This document shows, piece by piece, positions 55,172-62,919 of a DNA stretch of 64,000 bases; positions within the stretch are counted from its first letter, which is position 1, and each line of letters starts with the position of its first letter. The DNA lies in contig CANLXL010000003.1 of NCBI GenBank assembly GCA_947495125.1, forward strand, positions 372,001 to 436,000. The letters run 5' to 3'. The position numbers and the translations under genes were made by a program. The notes beneath the pieces are model-generated. The model did not search any database, was not told where the DNA came from, and saw nothing but the letters and a program-made list of their open reading frames with translations. This stretch comes from an uncultured Flaviramulus sp. (GTDB lineage: Bacteria > Bacteroidota > Bacteroidia > Flavobacteriales > Flavobacteriaceae).

Positions 55172-56071
55172 ATGAATGCTGATGAAAACACCGTAAAAAA
55201 TGTCGCTGTAGGGACTTTTGAGGAGACTTATGTGGACGATGGTTTTTTTGTTTTAACGTTTAAGAATGATTCCAGCGTAATTCAAAGTGTTGAAAAAGAA
55301 ATAGATAGTGATTACATTCAATTTCACTTTTGCATCAAAGGTGCGACCAGATTTATATTTAACCAGGGAAGGTATATCTTAAATATTAATGAAGAAAATT
55401 CGTTGCTGTTATACAATCCGCAACGGGATCTCCCCATCAATCTTAATGTTGATCCGAATTCCTGGATCGTTTCTGTATTGATATCCATTAAAAAGTTTCA
55501 TGGTCTTTTTTCACAGGAAGCGGATTATATCTCTTTTTTAAATAGTGAAAATAAAGACAAGAAATACTATAAAGACGGTACGATAACGCCTTCTATGGCT
55601 ATAGTGCTGAATCAGTTGATTAATTACAACCTGAATTCATCCATAAAAAACCTTTATTTTAAAGGCAAGGCTTACGAGCTTTTAAGTTTGTACTTTAATA
55701 GAAGTGAAGATGCCGATATTGAACAATGCCCCTTTTTGGTAGATGAAACGAACGTAATAAAAATCAGAAAAGCAAAAGATATTGTTATCGCTCGAATGGC
55801 TGAACCACCAAGCTTACAGGAATTGGCTGATGAGATTGGGCTAAATCTTAAAAAACTTAAAGAAGGCTTTAAACAAATTTATGGCGATTCTGTGTTTAGT
55901 TTTTTATTCGATTATAAAATGGAAGTGGCACGCAAACTACTTGAAGCCGGTGATGATAATGTTAATGAAGTAGGGCATAAAGTAGGCTATAGTACGTCCA
56001 GTCATTTTATCGCAGCTTTTAAAAAGAAATATGGGACAACACCCAAAAAATATATTATGTCGTTGACTTAG
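55172..56071 (+). CDS. AraC-family transcriptional regulator
   Basis: 299 residues from ATG 55172; a TTG at 55133 is less likely and is close to the mapped -7 element. The N-terminal ligand or cupin-like part (about 1-190) is followed by an AraC double helix-turn-helix at about 205-299 (SLQELADEIGLNLKKLKEGFKQIYG, then VNEVGHKVGYSTSSHFIAAFKKKYG). Divergent from hemA and upstream of hemH and hemJ. Control of haem genes is inferred from this position. Confidence 0.9.
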   Translation: MNADENTVKNVAVGTFEETYVDDGFFVLTFKNDSSVIQSVEKEIDSDYIQFHFCIKGATRFIFNQGRYILNINEENSLLLYNPQRDLPINLNVDPNSWIVSVLISIKKFHGLFSQEADYISFLNSENKDKKYYKDGTITPSMAIVLNQLINYNLNSSIKNLYFKGKAYELLSLYFNRSEDADIEQCPFLVDETNVIKIRKAKDIVIARMAEPPSLQELADEIGLNLKKLKEGFKQIYGDSVFSFLFDYKMEVARKLLEAGDDNVNEVGHKVGYSTSSHFIAAFKKKYGTTPKKYIMSLT

Positions 56072-56084
56072 GAGTAAGTCGCAA

Positions 56085-56511
56085 GTGCTAAGGGATAAGA
56101 AGTAAGTTTGAAGTAATAAGCGTATGAGTGTAAGGAATTTTGAAGATTTGATTTGTTGGAAGAAAGCGCAGGATTTGTCGGTTGATATTTATACTATATT
56201 TCGTTCTTTAAAGGATTATTCTTTTAAAGATCAAATTCAACGTACATCAGTTTCAATTTCTAATAATATAGCCGAAGGCAGCGAGAGGACCACCAAGGAA
56301 TTTTCGAGACTTTTGTCCATCGCTAAGAGTTCTTGTAACGAAGTAAAATCATTACTCTTTTTGGCTTTCAGATTAAACTATATAAATGAAGAACAGAAAG
56401 CGACTTTATTACTTAAAACTGTGGAGGTTTCGAAAATTGTTCAGGGACTCAAAACTTCAATTGAAAAAAATATTTAGAACTACATGGCACTTAACACTAA
56501 CCACTTAGCAC
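56085..56511 (+). mobile_element. Four-helix-bundle cassette with inverted repeats upstream of hemH
   Basis: GTGCTAAG (56085-56092) and CTTAGCAC (56504-56511) face each other around the four-helix-bundle gene. Related words (AAGTAAGT, CTTAACACT) surround them. The right repeat lies inside the hemH reading frame, and the AraC stop codon sits in GACTTAGGAGTAAGTC at the left edge. It is parallel in form to the cassette near 51.7 kb but has different repeat words. Confidence 0.5.
56124..56477 (+). CDS. Four-helix-bundle protein (23S rRNA intervening-sequence family)
   Basis: 117 residues of the same family as the gene at 51746-52108 but clearly diverged: VRNFEDLICWKKAQ, QIQRTSVSISNNIAEGSER and EFSRLLSIAKSSCNEVKSL. 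It lies 6 bp before hemH and may be co-transcribed with it. Function unknown. Confidence 0.85.
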   Translation: MSVRNFEDLICWKKAQDLSVDIYTIFRSLKDYSFKDQIQRTSVSISNNIAEGSERTTKEFSRLLSIAKSSCNEVKSLLFLAFRLNYINEEQKATLLLKTVEVSKIVQGLKTSIEKNI

Positions 56512-57548
56512 ATTCAAAGAAAGGAATTTTACTAGTCAACCTTGGGTCACCAGATAGCCCGGAACCAAAAGATGTTAAAAAGTATTTGGGCGAATTTTTA
56601 ATGGACGAGCGGGTGATTGATATTCCGCTGGTAGCCAGAGCCGCTTTGGTAAAAGGCATCATTTTAAAAACCCGCCCCAAAGCCTCGGCGGCAGCCTATA
56701 AAAAAATATGGTGGGAGGAAGGTTCTCCGCTTATTGTATTGTCTGAAAGGCTTCAGAATAAAATTCAAAACCAGGTGGATGTTCCGGTAGGTTTAGCTAT
56801 GCGTTATGGTAGTATGACCATTAAAAAAGGACTTCAGGAACTGGTGGATCAAGGTGTTGATGAGGTCTTGCTATTTCCACTATACCCACAGTTTGCCATG
56901 GCCACAACCGAAACGATCTTAGTATTGGCAGAAGAGCTCCGGAAAGAACATTTCCCAAATTTAAAGATTGCATCGGTTCCGGCGTTTTACAACAAACCGG
57001 ATTATATCGAGGTGCTTTCAGATTCCATAAAAAAGCATTTAAAAGATAGGTCTTATGAACATTTGTTATTCTCTTACCACGGTGTTCCGGAACGTCATAT
57101 TCGAAAAAGTGATGTCACCAAATCCCATTGTAAAATTGATGGAAGCTGTTGTGTGACACCTAGTAAGGCGCATGAGTTTTGCTACCGGCATCAATGTTTG
57201 GAAGTGACGCGTTTGGTGGCTGAAAAGCTTCAGCTTGAAGCAGGAACCTATTCAACTTCCTTTCAATCGCGTTTAGGGTTCGATCCATGGTTACTACCAT
57301 ACACAGACAGAACCATAGAACGCCTTGGCAAACAAGGTGTTAAAAGCATGGCTATTGTGACACCTGCTTTTGTGAGCGATTGCCTGGAGACTTTAGAGGA
57401 GATTGTTATGGAAGGCCAGGAAATTTTCCATGAAATGGGAGGCAAAGACTTTACAACGATTCCTTGTTTAAATGATGATCAACCCTTTGTGGATCTCTTG
57501 TCGAATTGGATCAATACCTGGACGAATGCTGAAGTGAAAACCGTTTAA
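56484..57548 (+). CDS. hemH: Ferrochelatase
   Basis: 354 residues. The core starts at KGILLVNLGSPDSP (about residue 13), with catalytic-site HGVPERH and DPWLLPYTD. It inserts Fe2+ into protoporphyrin IX. Five cysteines (C216, C222, C223, C233, C238) lie close together, a possible internal [2Fe-2S] site known in some bacterial ferrochelatases. The first 12 residues (ALNTNHLAHS) come from the cassette repeat. Next gene is hemJ, 2 bp away. Confidence 0.96.
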   Translation: MALNTNHLAHSKKGILLVNLGSPDSPEPKDVKKYLGEFLMDERVIDIPLVARAALVKGIILKTRPKASAAAYKKIWWEEGSPLIVLSERLQNKIQNQVDVPVGLAMRYGSMTIKKGLQELVDQGVDEVLLFPLYPQFAMATTETILVLAEELRKEHFPNLKIASVPAFYNKPDYIEVLSDSIKKHLKDRSYEHLLFSYHGVPERHIRKSDVTKSHCKIDGSCCVTPSKAHEFCYRHQCLEVTRLVAEKLQLEAGTYSTSFQSRLGFDPWLLPYTDRTIERLGKQGVKSMAIVTPAFVSDCLETLEEIVMEGQEIFHEMGGKDFTTIPCLNDDQPFVDLLSNWINTWTNAEVKTV

Positions 57549-57550
57549 CC

Positions 57551-58102
57551 ATGGAAGACTATTATTTCTATATCAAAGCCTTTCACCTCATTTTTGTGAT
57601 CACCTGGTTTGCAGGGTTATTTTATATTCCGCGCTTGTTTGTCTACCAGATAGAAGCCTTTCATAAACCATCCCCTGAAAAAGAAATTTTAGGAAAGCAG
57701 CTCAAGCTTATGGCAAAACGCCTATGGTTTATCATCACCTGGCCATCGGCTATTTTAGCCACATTTTTTGCGGTGTTGTTGCTCATTATTAGTCCGTCAT
57801 TGCTCTATTTAAGTTGGATGCAGGTTAAGTTAGGATTTATTGTGCTGCTTATCATCTATCACCTTAAAACACATCAATACTACAAACAACTACAGCGTGA
57901 CGATGTTAGGAAATCTTCAAGCTTTATGCGTATTTGGAACGAAGGGGCCACCTTTATTCTTTTCGCAGTCATCTTTCTGGTGATCTTAAAAAGTGCCATC
58001 AATTGGATCTGGGGCGTTATAGGGATTTTTATTTTGGCCGTACTTTTAATGCTTGGGTTTAAACTGTATAAACGTATTCGGGATAAAAACCCGGAGGCTT
58101 AA
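57551..58102 (+). CDS. hemJ: Protoporphyrinogen IX oxidase HemJ
   Basis: 183 residues with four or five membrane helices. The N-terminal KAFHLIFVITWFAGLFYIPRLFVY segment carries the conserved His (about residue 12), and a later MQVKLGF carries the conserved Lys. HemJ oxidises protoporphyrinogen IX in the inner membrane. Its position just after hemH completes the terminal haem steps. No hemG or hemY is seen in the window. Confidence 0.92.
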   Translation: MEDYYFYIKAFHLIFVITWFAGLFYIPRLFVYQIEAFHKPSPEKEILGKQLKLMAKRLWFIITWPSAILATFFAVLLLIISPSLLYLSWMQVKLGFIVLLIIYHLKTHQYYKQLQRDDVRKSSSFMRIWNEGATFILFAVIFLVILKSAINWIWGVIGIFILAVLLMLGFKLYKRIRDKNPEA

Positions 58103-58118
58103 TTTAAATTCCAAAACT

Positions 58119-58162
58119 CAAGCACCAAATTTTAATAGGGCTCGTTTGGAATTTGGTGCTTG
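58119..58162. repeat. 13-bp inverted repeat after hemJ
   Basis: CAAGCACCAAATT (58119-58131) and AATTTGGTGCTTG (58150-58162), perfect arms 18 bp apart. TTCCAAA-type words are next to both. No T tract follows, so it is not a normal terminator. CAAGCACCAAATT-like words are frequent spacer repeats in flavobacteria (recollection). Confidence 0.6.
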
Positions 58163-58232
58163 TGATTTAAGATTTAACCGTTGGTTATTTTGGTGCGATT
58201 ATTGCTATATTTATGCATTGCAAATCTGTTAG

Positions 58233-59690
58233 ATGAAAAAAAGATCTCCCTCTTTACGTACCCGAATTTTTTTAGCAACCATTCTTTTGGTGTTTTTGGC
58301 ATCGGTGCTTATTGCGGCGGTAACGATTTATCAGTATAACGAACAAAGTACAGATTATCACGAGGGAAGATTACGACGTAAAGAGCAGAACATTAAAACC
58401 CATTTAAAACGTGTTTTAAACGGGAAGCAAAATACCTGGGAGGTTAAAACCGAAAATGTCCCTTATATCTTCAAAGAAGAGATCTATAATATTGCTGATA
58501 TTCATAAACTTCAGATTAATCTTTATGATTTGGATGGAACCTTATTAATTTCTTCCAGAGCAGGCTTGCAAAAGGAATTGGCCGAAAAATGTCTTAATGC
58601 TGAAATTTTAAACGGAATTAACAATACGGCAGATCACAGGTATGTAGATCGACATCAGGAAAATGGAGAATCGTTCCAATCATCATATACCTATCTTACC
58701 GATCAAAAGTCAAAAACCATCGCCATTTTAAATTTGCCCTATTTAGAAAAGGGCGATTTTCTCGACAATGAATTGCAGGAATTCTTAGAACGTATCAGTG
58801 TGGCCTTTCTATTCATATTATTAACAGCATTCGCCATTGCCTTTTTACTGTCCAAATATATTACCAAATCGCTTAAAACCATTAGTGATAAGATGAACGA
58901 AACCAGGCTGGAAAAGCGTAATCAAAAGATCGATGTCGATGATACCAGTGAGGAAATTTCAGCCTTGGTAAATTCTTATAATAGTATGATCGATGAGCTC
59001 GAGGAAAGTGCCGTAAAGTTGGCCACCAGCGAACGCGAACAAGCCTGGCGGGAAATGGCGAAACAAGTGGCTCATGAAATAAAAAACCCGTTGACGCCCA
59101 TGCGTCTAACGGTTCAAAATTTTCAACGTAAGTTTGATCCTGAAGACAAAAAAATTCATCAGAAAGTAGATGAATATAGCAAAACCCTCATTCAGCAAAT
59201 CGATACCATGAGTTCCATTGCCTCGGCGTTTTCAAACTTTGCAAAAATGCCGGCACAGAAAAATGAAACCCTGAATGTGGTTGAAATTGTAAAACTCGCC
59301 CTCGATATTTTTAATGAAAACTATATTGTGTTTAGCTCAGAAGCTGAAGAGATCATCGCTAAGTTTGATAGAACCCAGCTGATTCGTGTGGTTACCAATT
59401 TGGTGAAAAATGGCATTCAGGCCATTCCGGAAGATAAAACCCCAAGGGTGACGGTCAATGTAGGCACCGAAGATAATCATGTGGTCATTATGGTGGCCGA
59501 TAATGGAGCCGGGGTGTCTGAAGAAAACCTCGATAAGGTCTTCGAACCCAAATTCACCACCAAAACCAGTGGCATGGGCTTAGGACTGGCCATGGTTAAG
59601 AATATTGTTGAAACCCACCAGGGAACCATCACTTTTGTTTCCGAAAAAGATATGGGAACAACCTTTAAGGTAAGCTTTCCTAAAGATTAA
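58233..59690 (+). CDS. NtrY-like sensor histidine kinase
   Basis: 485 residues. Two membrane helices (about 10-32 and 185-207) bracket a periplasmic sensor of about 150 residues. A HAMP-like linker is followed by HisKA with phospho-acceptor His281 (VAHEIKNPLTPMRLTVQNFQ) and HATPase_c (NLVKNGIQAIP, then DNGAGV and GMGLGLAMVKNIV). The signal is unknown. No response-regulator gene is adjacent, so the partner must be elsewhere. Confidence 0.92.
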   Translation: MKKRSPSLRTRIFLATILLVFLASVLIAAVTIYQYNEQSTDYHEGRLRRKEQNIKTHLKRVLNGKQNTWEVKTENVPYIFKEEIYNIADIHKLQINLYDLDGTLLISSRAGLQKELAEKCLNAEILNGINNTADHRYVDRHQENGESFQSSYTYLTDQKSKTIAILNLPYLEKGDFLDNELQEFLERISVAFLFILLTAFAIAFLLSKYITKSLKTISDKMNETRLEKRNQKIDVDDTSEEISALVNSYNSMIDELEESAVKLATSEREQAWREMAKQVAHEIKNPLTPMRLTVQNFQRKFDPEDKKIHQKVDEYSKTLIQQIDTMSSIASAFSNFAKMPAQKNETLNVVEIVKLALDIFNENYIVFSSEAEEIIAKFDRTQLIRVVTNLVKNGIQAIPEDKTPRVTVNVGTEDNHVVIMVADNGAGVSEENLDKVFEPKFTTKTSGMGLGLAMVKNIVETHQGTITFVSEKDMGTTFKVSFPKD

Positions 59691-59760
59691 CACCATCATA
59701 GTCCCGTTTTTTTCCTAATTTTAAAGGATTAGCGAATGCATACTTTAAACACTTCGGACT

Positions 59761-60894
59761 ATGACTATGAATAGAAGAACCTTCAACCGCAAATTAGCTC
59801 AAGGGGTGGTAGCAACAACCCTAATTGGGAATATGTCCCTGGCGTACGGCTTATCCGATCAGAAAAACAAAAAATTGGGGATTGCCCTGGTAGGATTAGG
59901 CGGCTATAGTCGTGGGCAACTGGCTCCCGGACTCGAACATGCCGAACATTGTTACCTGGCGGGCATTGTTACGGGAACCCCGTCCAAAGAAAAGGTTTGG
60001 ATGGACAGATACGGGATTCCGAAAGCCAACGTTTATAATTATGAGAATTTTGATGACATCGCCAATAACGATAGCATCGATATCGTTTATGTGGTGTTAC
60101 CCAACAGCATGCATGCCGAGTTTTGTATTCGGGCAGCCAAAGCCGGGAAACATGTGATTTGTGAAAAACCGATGGCCATCAGTGTTGCCGAATGCGATGC
60201 GATCATTAATGCCTGTGAGAAGGCGGGTGTCAAACTAAGTGTCGGGTATCGCATGCAGTCCGATCCTTATACCAATGAAATAAAACGCTATGTTAAAGAA
60301 AAGACCTTTGGGGATGTGAAATACGTGTCCTCGGATGCCGCTTATAATTCGCGAGGCTATCCGGGGCAGTGGCGCTTAAACAAAAAGCTTGCCGGTGGTG
60401 GTGCCTTACTCAATATGGGGGTCTATGCCATTCAAAGTAATATTTATGGGGCGGGACAAAACCCCATTTCGGTGGCCGCCCAGGAGTTTAGTACCCGACC
60501 GGAATACTTTAAAGATACCGATGAAACGATTACGGCTCAGATGAAGTTTCCTAATGGCGCTATTGGCAATATGATGACCTCGCATAATGTGAATGCAAAC
60601 CGTTTGTTTGTGAGTTTTACACGAGGTTGGGCAGAGCTGAACCCTTGTCATAGTTACGGGCCTTTGGCGGGTAGGAACTCACGAGGGGAGGCGATCAAAT
60701 TTCCACATCGCAGTCAGCAAATGATCCAAATGGACGATTTTGCCAAGCATATTTTAACCGGAAGCACCAATTTTGCTCCGGGGGAGATGGGCAAACGCGA
60801 TATGATCATTGCTGAGGCCATTTACCGATCCATCAAAGAAGGCGGAAAAACCATACCGCTAAATTTAGGCGAAATGGGGATAGTTAGGGTTTAG
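59761..60894 (+). CDS. Gfo/Idh/MocA-family oxidoreductase with Tat signal
   Basis: 377 residues. The N-terminus MNRRTFNRKLAQGVVATTLIG is a twin-arginine-type signal; a start at 59767 is equally possible. The Rossmann domain has VGLGGYSRG, and the family motif CEKPMA lies near residue 135. It probably oxidises or epimerises a sugar or polyol with NAD(P) in the periplasm, like glucose-fructose oxidoreductases. The substrate is unknown. Confidence 0.88.
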   Translation: MTMNRRTFNRKLAQGVVATTLIGNMSLAYGLSDQKNKKLGIALVGLGGYSRGQLAPGLEHAEHCYLAGIVTGTPSKEKVWMDRYGIPKANVYNYENFDDIANNDSIDIVYVVLPNSMHAEFCIRAAKAGKHVICEKPMAISVAECDAIINACEKAGVKLSVGYRMQSDPYTNEIKRYVKEKTFGDVKYVSSDAAYNSRGYPGQWRLNKKLAGGGALLNMGVYAIQSNIYGAGQNPISVAAQEFSTRPEYFKDTDETITAQMKFPNGAIGNMMTSHNVNANRLFVSFTRGWAELNPCHSYGPLAGRNSRGEAIKFPHRSQQMIQMDDFAKHILTGSTNFAPGEMGKRDMIIAEAIYRSIKEGGKTIPLNLGEMGIVRV

Positions 60895-60926
60895 TTTATT
60901 AAATTACGGCATTAATTAAAAACAAC

Positions 60927-61709
60927 ATGAATTACGAAAATATACTAACGTCTTTCCAAAACGGAATCACCACCATCACTATTAATCGTCCGAATAAATT
61001 AAATGCGTTAAATAAAGCGACCATCAATGAATTACACGATGCTTTTAAAAGTGCAGATGCCGATAAAAATACCAAAGTGATCATCGTGACCGGAAGTGGC
61101 GAAAAGGCCTTTGTAGCGGGTGCCGATATTTCGGAGTTTGCGGATTTTAATGAGGCTGAAGGTGAAGAACTGGCCAGAAAAGGACAGGCACTATTATTCG
61201 ATTTTGTGGAGAATTTGTCAACTCCGGTGATTGCCGCTGTGAATGGTTTTGCGCTTGGTGGCGGACTCGAACTCGCCATGGCCTGCCATTTTAGAGTGGC
61301 CAGCGATAATGCTAAAATGGGATTGCCGGAAACCTCTTTAGGATTGATTCCCGGGTATGGCGGCACCCAACGTCTACCACAATTGGTTGGTAAAGGGCGT
61401 GCTATGGAAATTATTATGACGGCCGGGATGATCGATGCGAATAAAGCACTAAGCTTCGGACTCGTAAATCATGTGACCACGCGGGAAGACTTATTAACGC
61501 TTTGTGAATCCATAGCAGGTAAAATTACCCGGAATTCTTCGGTGGCTATTGGTACGGCCATTAAAGCAATTAATGCGCATTATAAGGCTGGTGTTAATGG
61601 GTTTGAGGTTGAAATTGAAGCTTTTGGGGATAGTTTTGGAACTGAAGATTTTGTGGAAGGGACTAGTGCTTTTTTGGAGAAGCGACGGGCTGAGTTTCCG
61701 GGGGAGTGA
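60927..61709 (+). CDS. Enoyl-CoA hydratase/isomerase (crotonase family)
   Basis: 260 residues with the crotonase core: FVAGADISEFADF, GFALGGGLELAMACHFRVAS with one catalytic Glu, and LPETSLGLIPGYGGTQRLPQ with the second. This two-Glu pattern fits a true hydratase. Beta-oxidation or branched-chain acid breakdown is likely. No other beta-oxidation gene is adjacent. Confidence 0.92.
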   Translation: MNYENILTSFQNGITTITINRPNKLNALNKATINELHDAFKSADADKNTKVIIVTGSGEKAFVAGADISEFADFNEAEGEELARKGQALLFDFVENLSTPVIAAVNGFALGGGLELAMACHFRVASDNAKMGLPETSLGLIPGYGGTQRLPQLVGKGRAMEIIMTAGMIDANKALSFGLVNHVTTREDLLTLCESIAGKITRNSSVAIGTAIKAINAHYKAGVNGFEVEIEAFGDSFGTEDFVEGTSAFLEKRRAEFPGE

Positions 61710-61773
61710 GTTTTCAAATCATTTTTGTTAGAAAATAATCGGCTTAAGAAATCTGAATATATAGTTTTTAGTA

Positions 61774-62919
61774 TTACTTAAATCGTATTTGTAAGTTAAT
61801 TTTGTAGTTCAATTCATTTCCTTTTTCGTATAACCAGCCATAGTAAAATTTTTTGCCTTTGGAACGAGGGTTTCCTGGATTTAATTTGTCTTCTCCGGTT
61901 GAAGGTTGTTCAAACTTGGTGTTATCGAGAAGATAATTTCTAAATAAATTAAAGTCATAGATATGAAAACAAACAATATCACCATCATTTTTAGCTATAA
62001 TAACCCCGCCAAAGGAATCGTATTCTCCCAACCAAGGTTTTTCAGAAGTCATCCCCATGGCTGCTTCTGTTAAAAAACGCTTTAATTTGTATTCGTATAG
62101 TTTTTGTTCGCTTGCCTGATTATTATAAAAATTTAAAGGGTCTTTTTTCTCTAAAATTTCGGAAACCTCTTTTAAATAAGGCACTCTATATTTCCATCTA
62201 TAGTATAAAGAATAAGCTAAAATTTCGGGCAAATCGCCATCAATCATTTTAAGGTTTTTCCATAATTGATGCGACTGGATATCCTTAAACTTAAGGTCAG
62301 CTTTAACTTTGTACAGTTCTTGAAGCCGGTAAGTTATTTTAGAAATTCTGTTAGGCGCATTATATGTCCGTACGTTAAAATTTGCTACTGATTCTTTTAA
62401 TGTTTTATCAATTGAGTAAATAAAATTATTTCCAGGACCAGTATTGAATAATGTAGAGTTCCCACCAAGAAGTGATTTAATGCTAAACCCTAAATCGGTT
62501 TCTTTTGCCAATCGATGGTCATATATTTTTAATTTTATATCCGCTTTTACACTCGAATCAGCTTTTAATTTTTGTATGGAGGAATTCATAAGAAACCTAT
62601 CTATTTCCATAATGGCAAAAGAGTTTCCTTTGCCATTTTTAATTCCTTGATATATTTTTTTTGAAATAGTTTCGAGCTCTTCAGGAGTGAATGTTAAAAT
62701 TACTTCTCTATTACCATCCTGAATCTTGTAAATTGTTATATTCTTATTTCTATCAAATTCTAGATTGTAGTCAGTTTCGGTTTTGTATGCTTTAATTATG
62801 TTGTAAACATTATTAAAGTTCTTTTTTAGATTATAATCAGACTGATATAATTTTCCATCTGCGAGGAGTGAAATTAAAACATATAGTTCGCTCCATTCTC
62901 CTTTATTGCCTTTAATCAT
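61774..62919 (-). CDS. HpaII-like type II restriction endonuclease
   Basis: 381 residues. The N-terminus IKGNKGEWSELYVLISLLADGKLYQSD resembles the RE_HpaII family, and R.HpaII itself is about 360 residues. The assignment rests on this pattern plus the adjacent HpaII-like methylase. Predicted target CCGG. The ATG overlaps the last base of the methylase stop (TAATG), so the two are co-translated. It is AT-richer than the neighbouring metabolic genes. Confidence 0.8.
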   Translation of the reverse strand: MIKGNKGEWSELYVLISLLADGKLYQSDYNLKKNFNNVYNIIKAYKTETDYNLEFDRNKNITIYKIQDGNREVILTFTPEELETISKKIYQGIKNGKGNSFAIMEIDRFLMNSSIQKLKADSSVKADIKLKIYDHRLAKETDLGFSIKSLLGGNSTLFNTGPGNNFIYSIDKTLKESVANFNVRTYNAPNRISKITYRLQELYKVKADLKFKDIQSHQLWKNLKMIDGDLPEILAYSLYYRWKYRVPYLKEVSEILEKKDPLNFYNNQASEQKLYEYKLKRFLTEAAMGMTSEKPWLGEYDSFGGVIIAKNDGDIVCFHIYDFNLFRNYLLDNTKFEQPSTGEDKLNPGNPRSKGKKFYYGWLYEKGNELNYKINLQIRFK

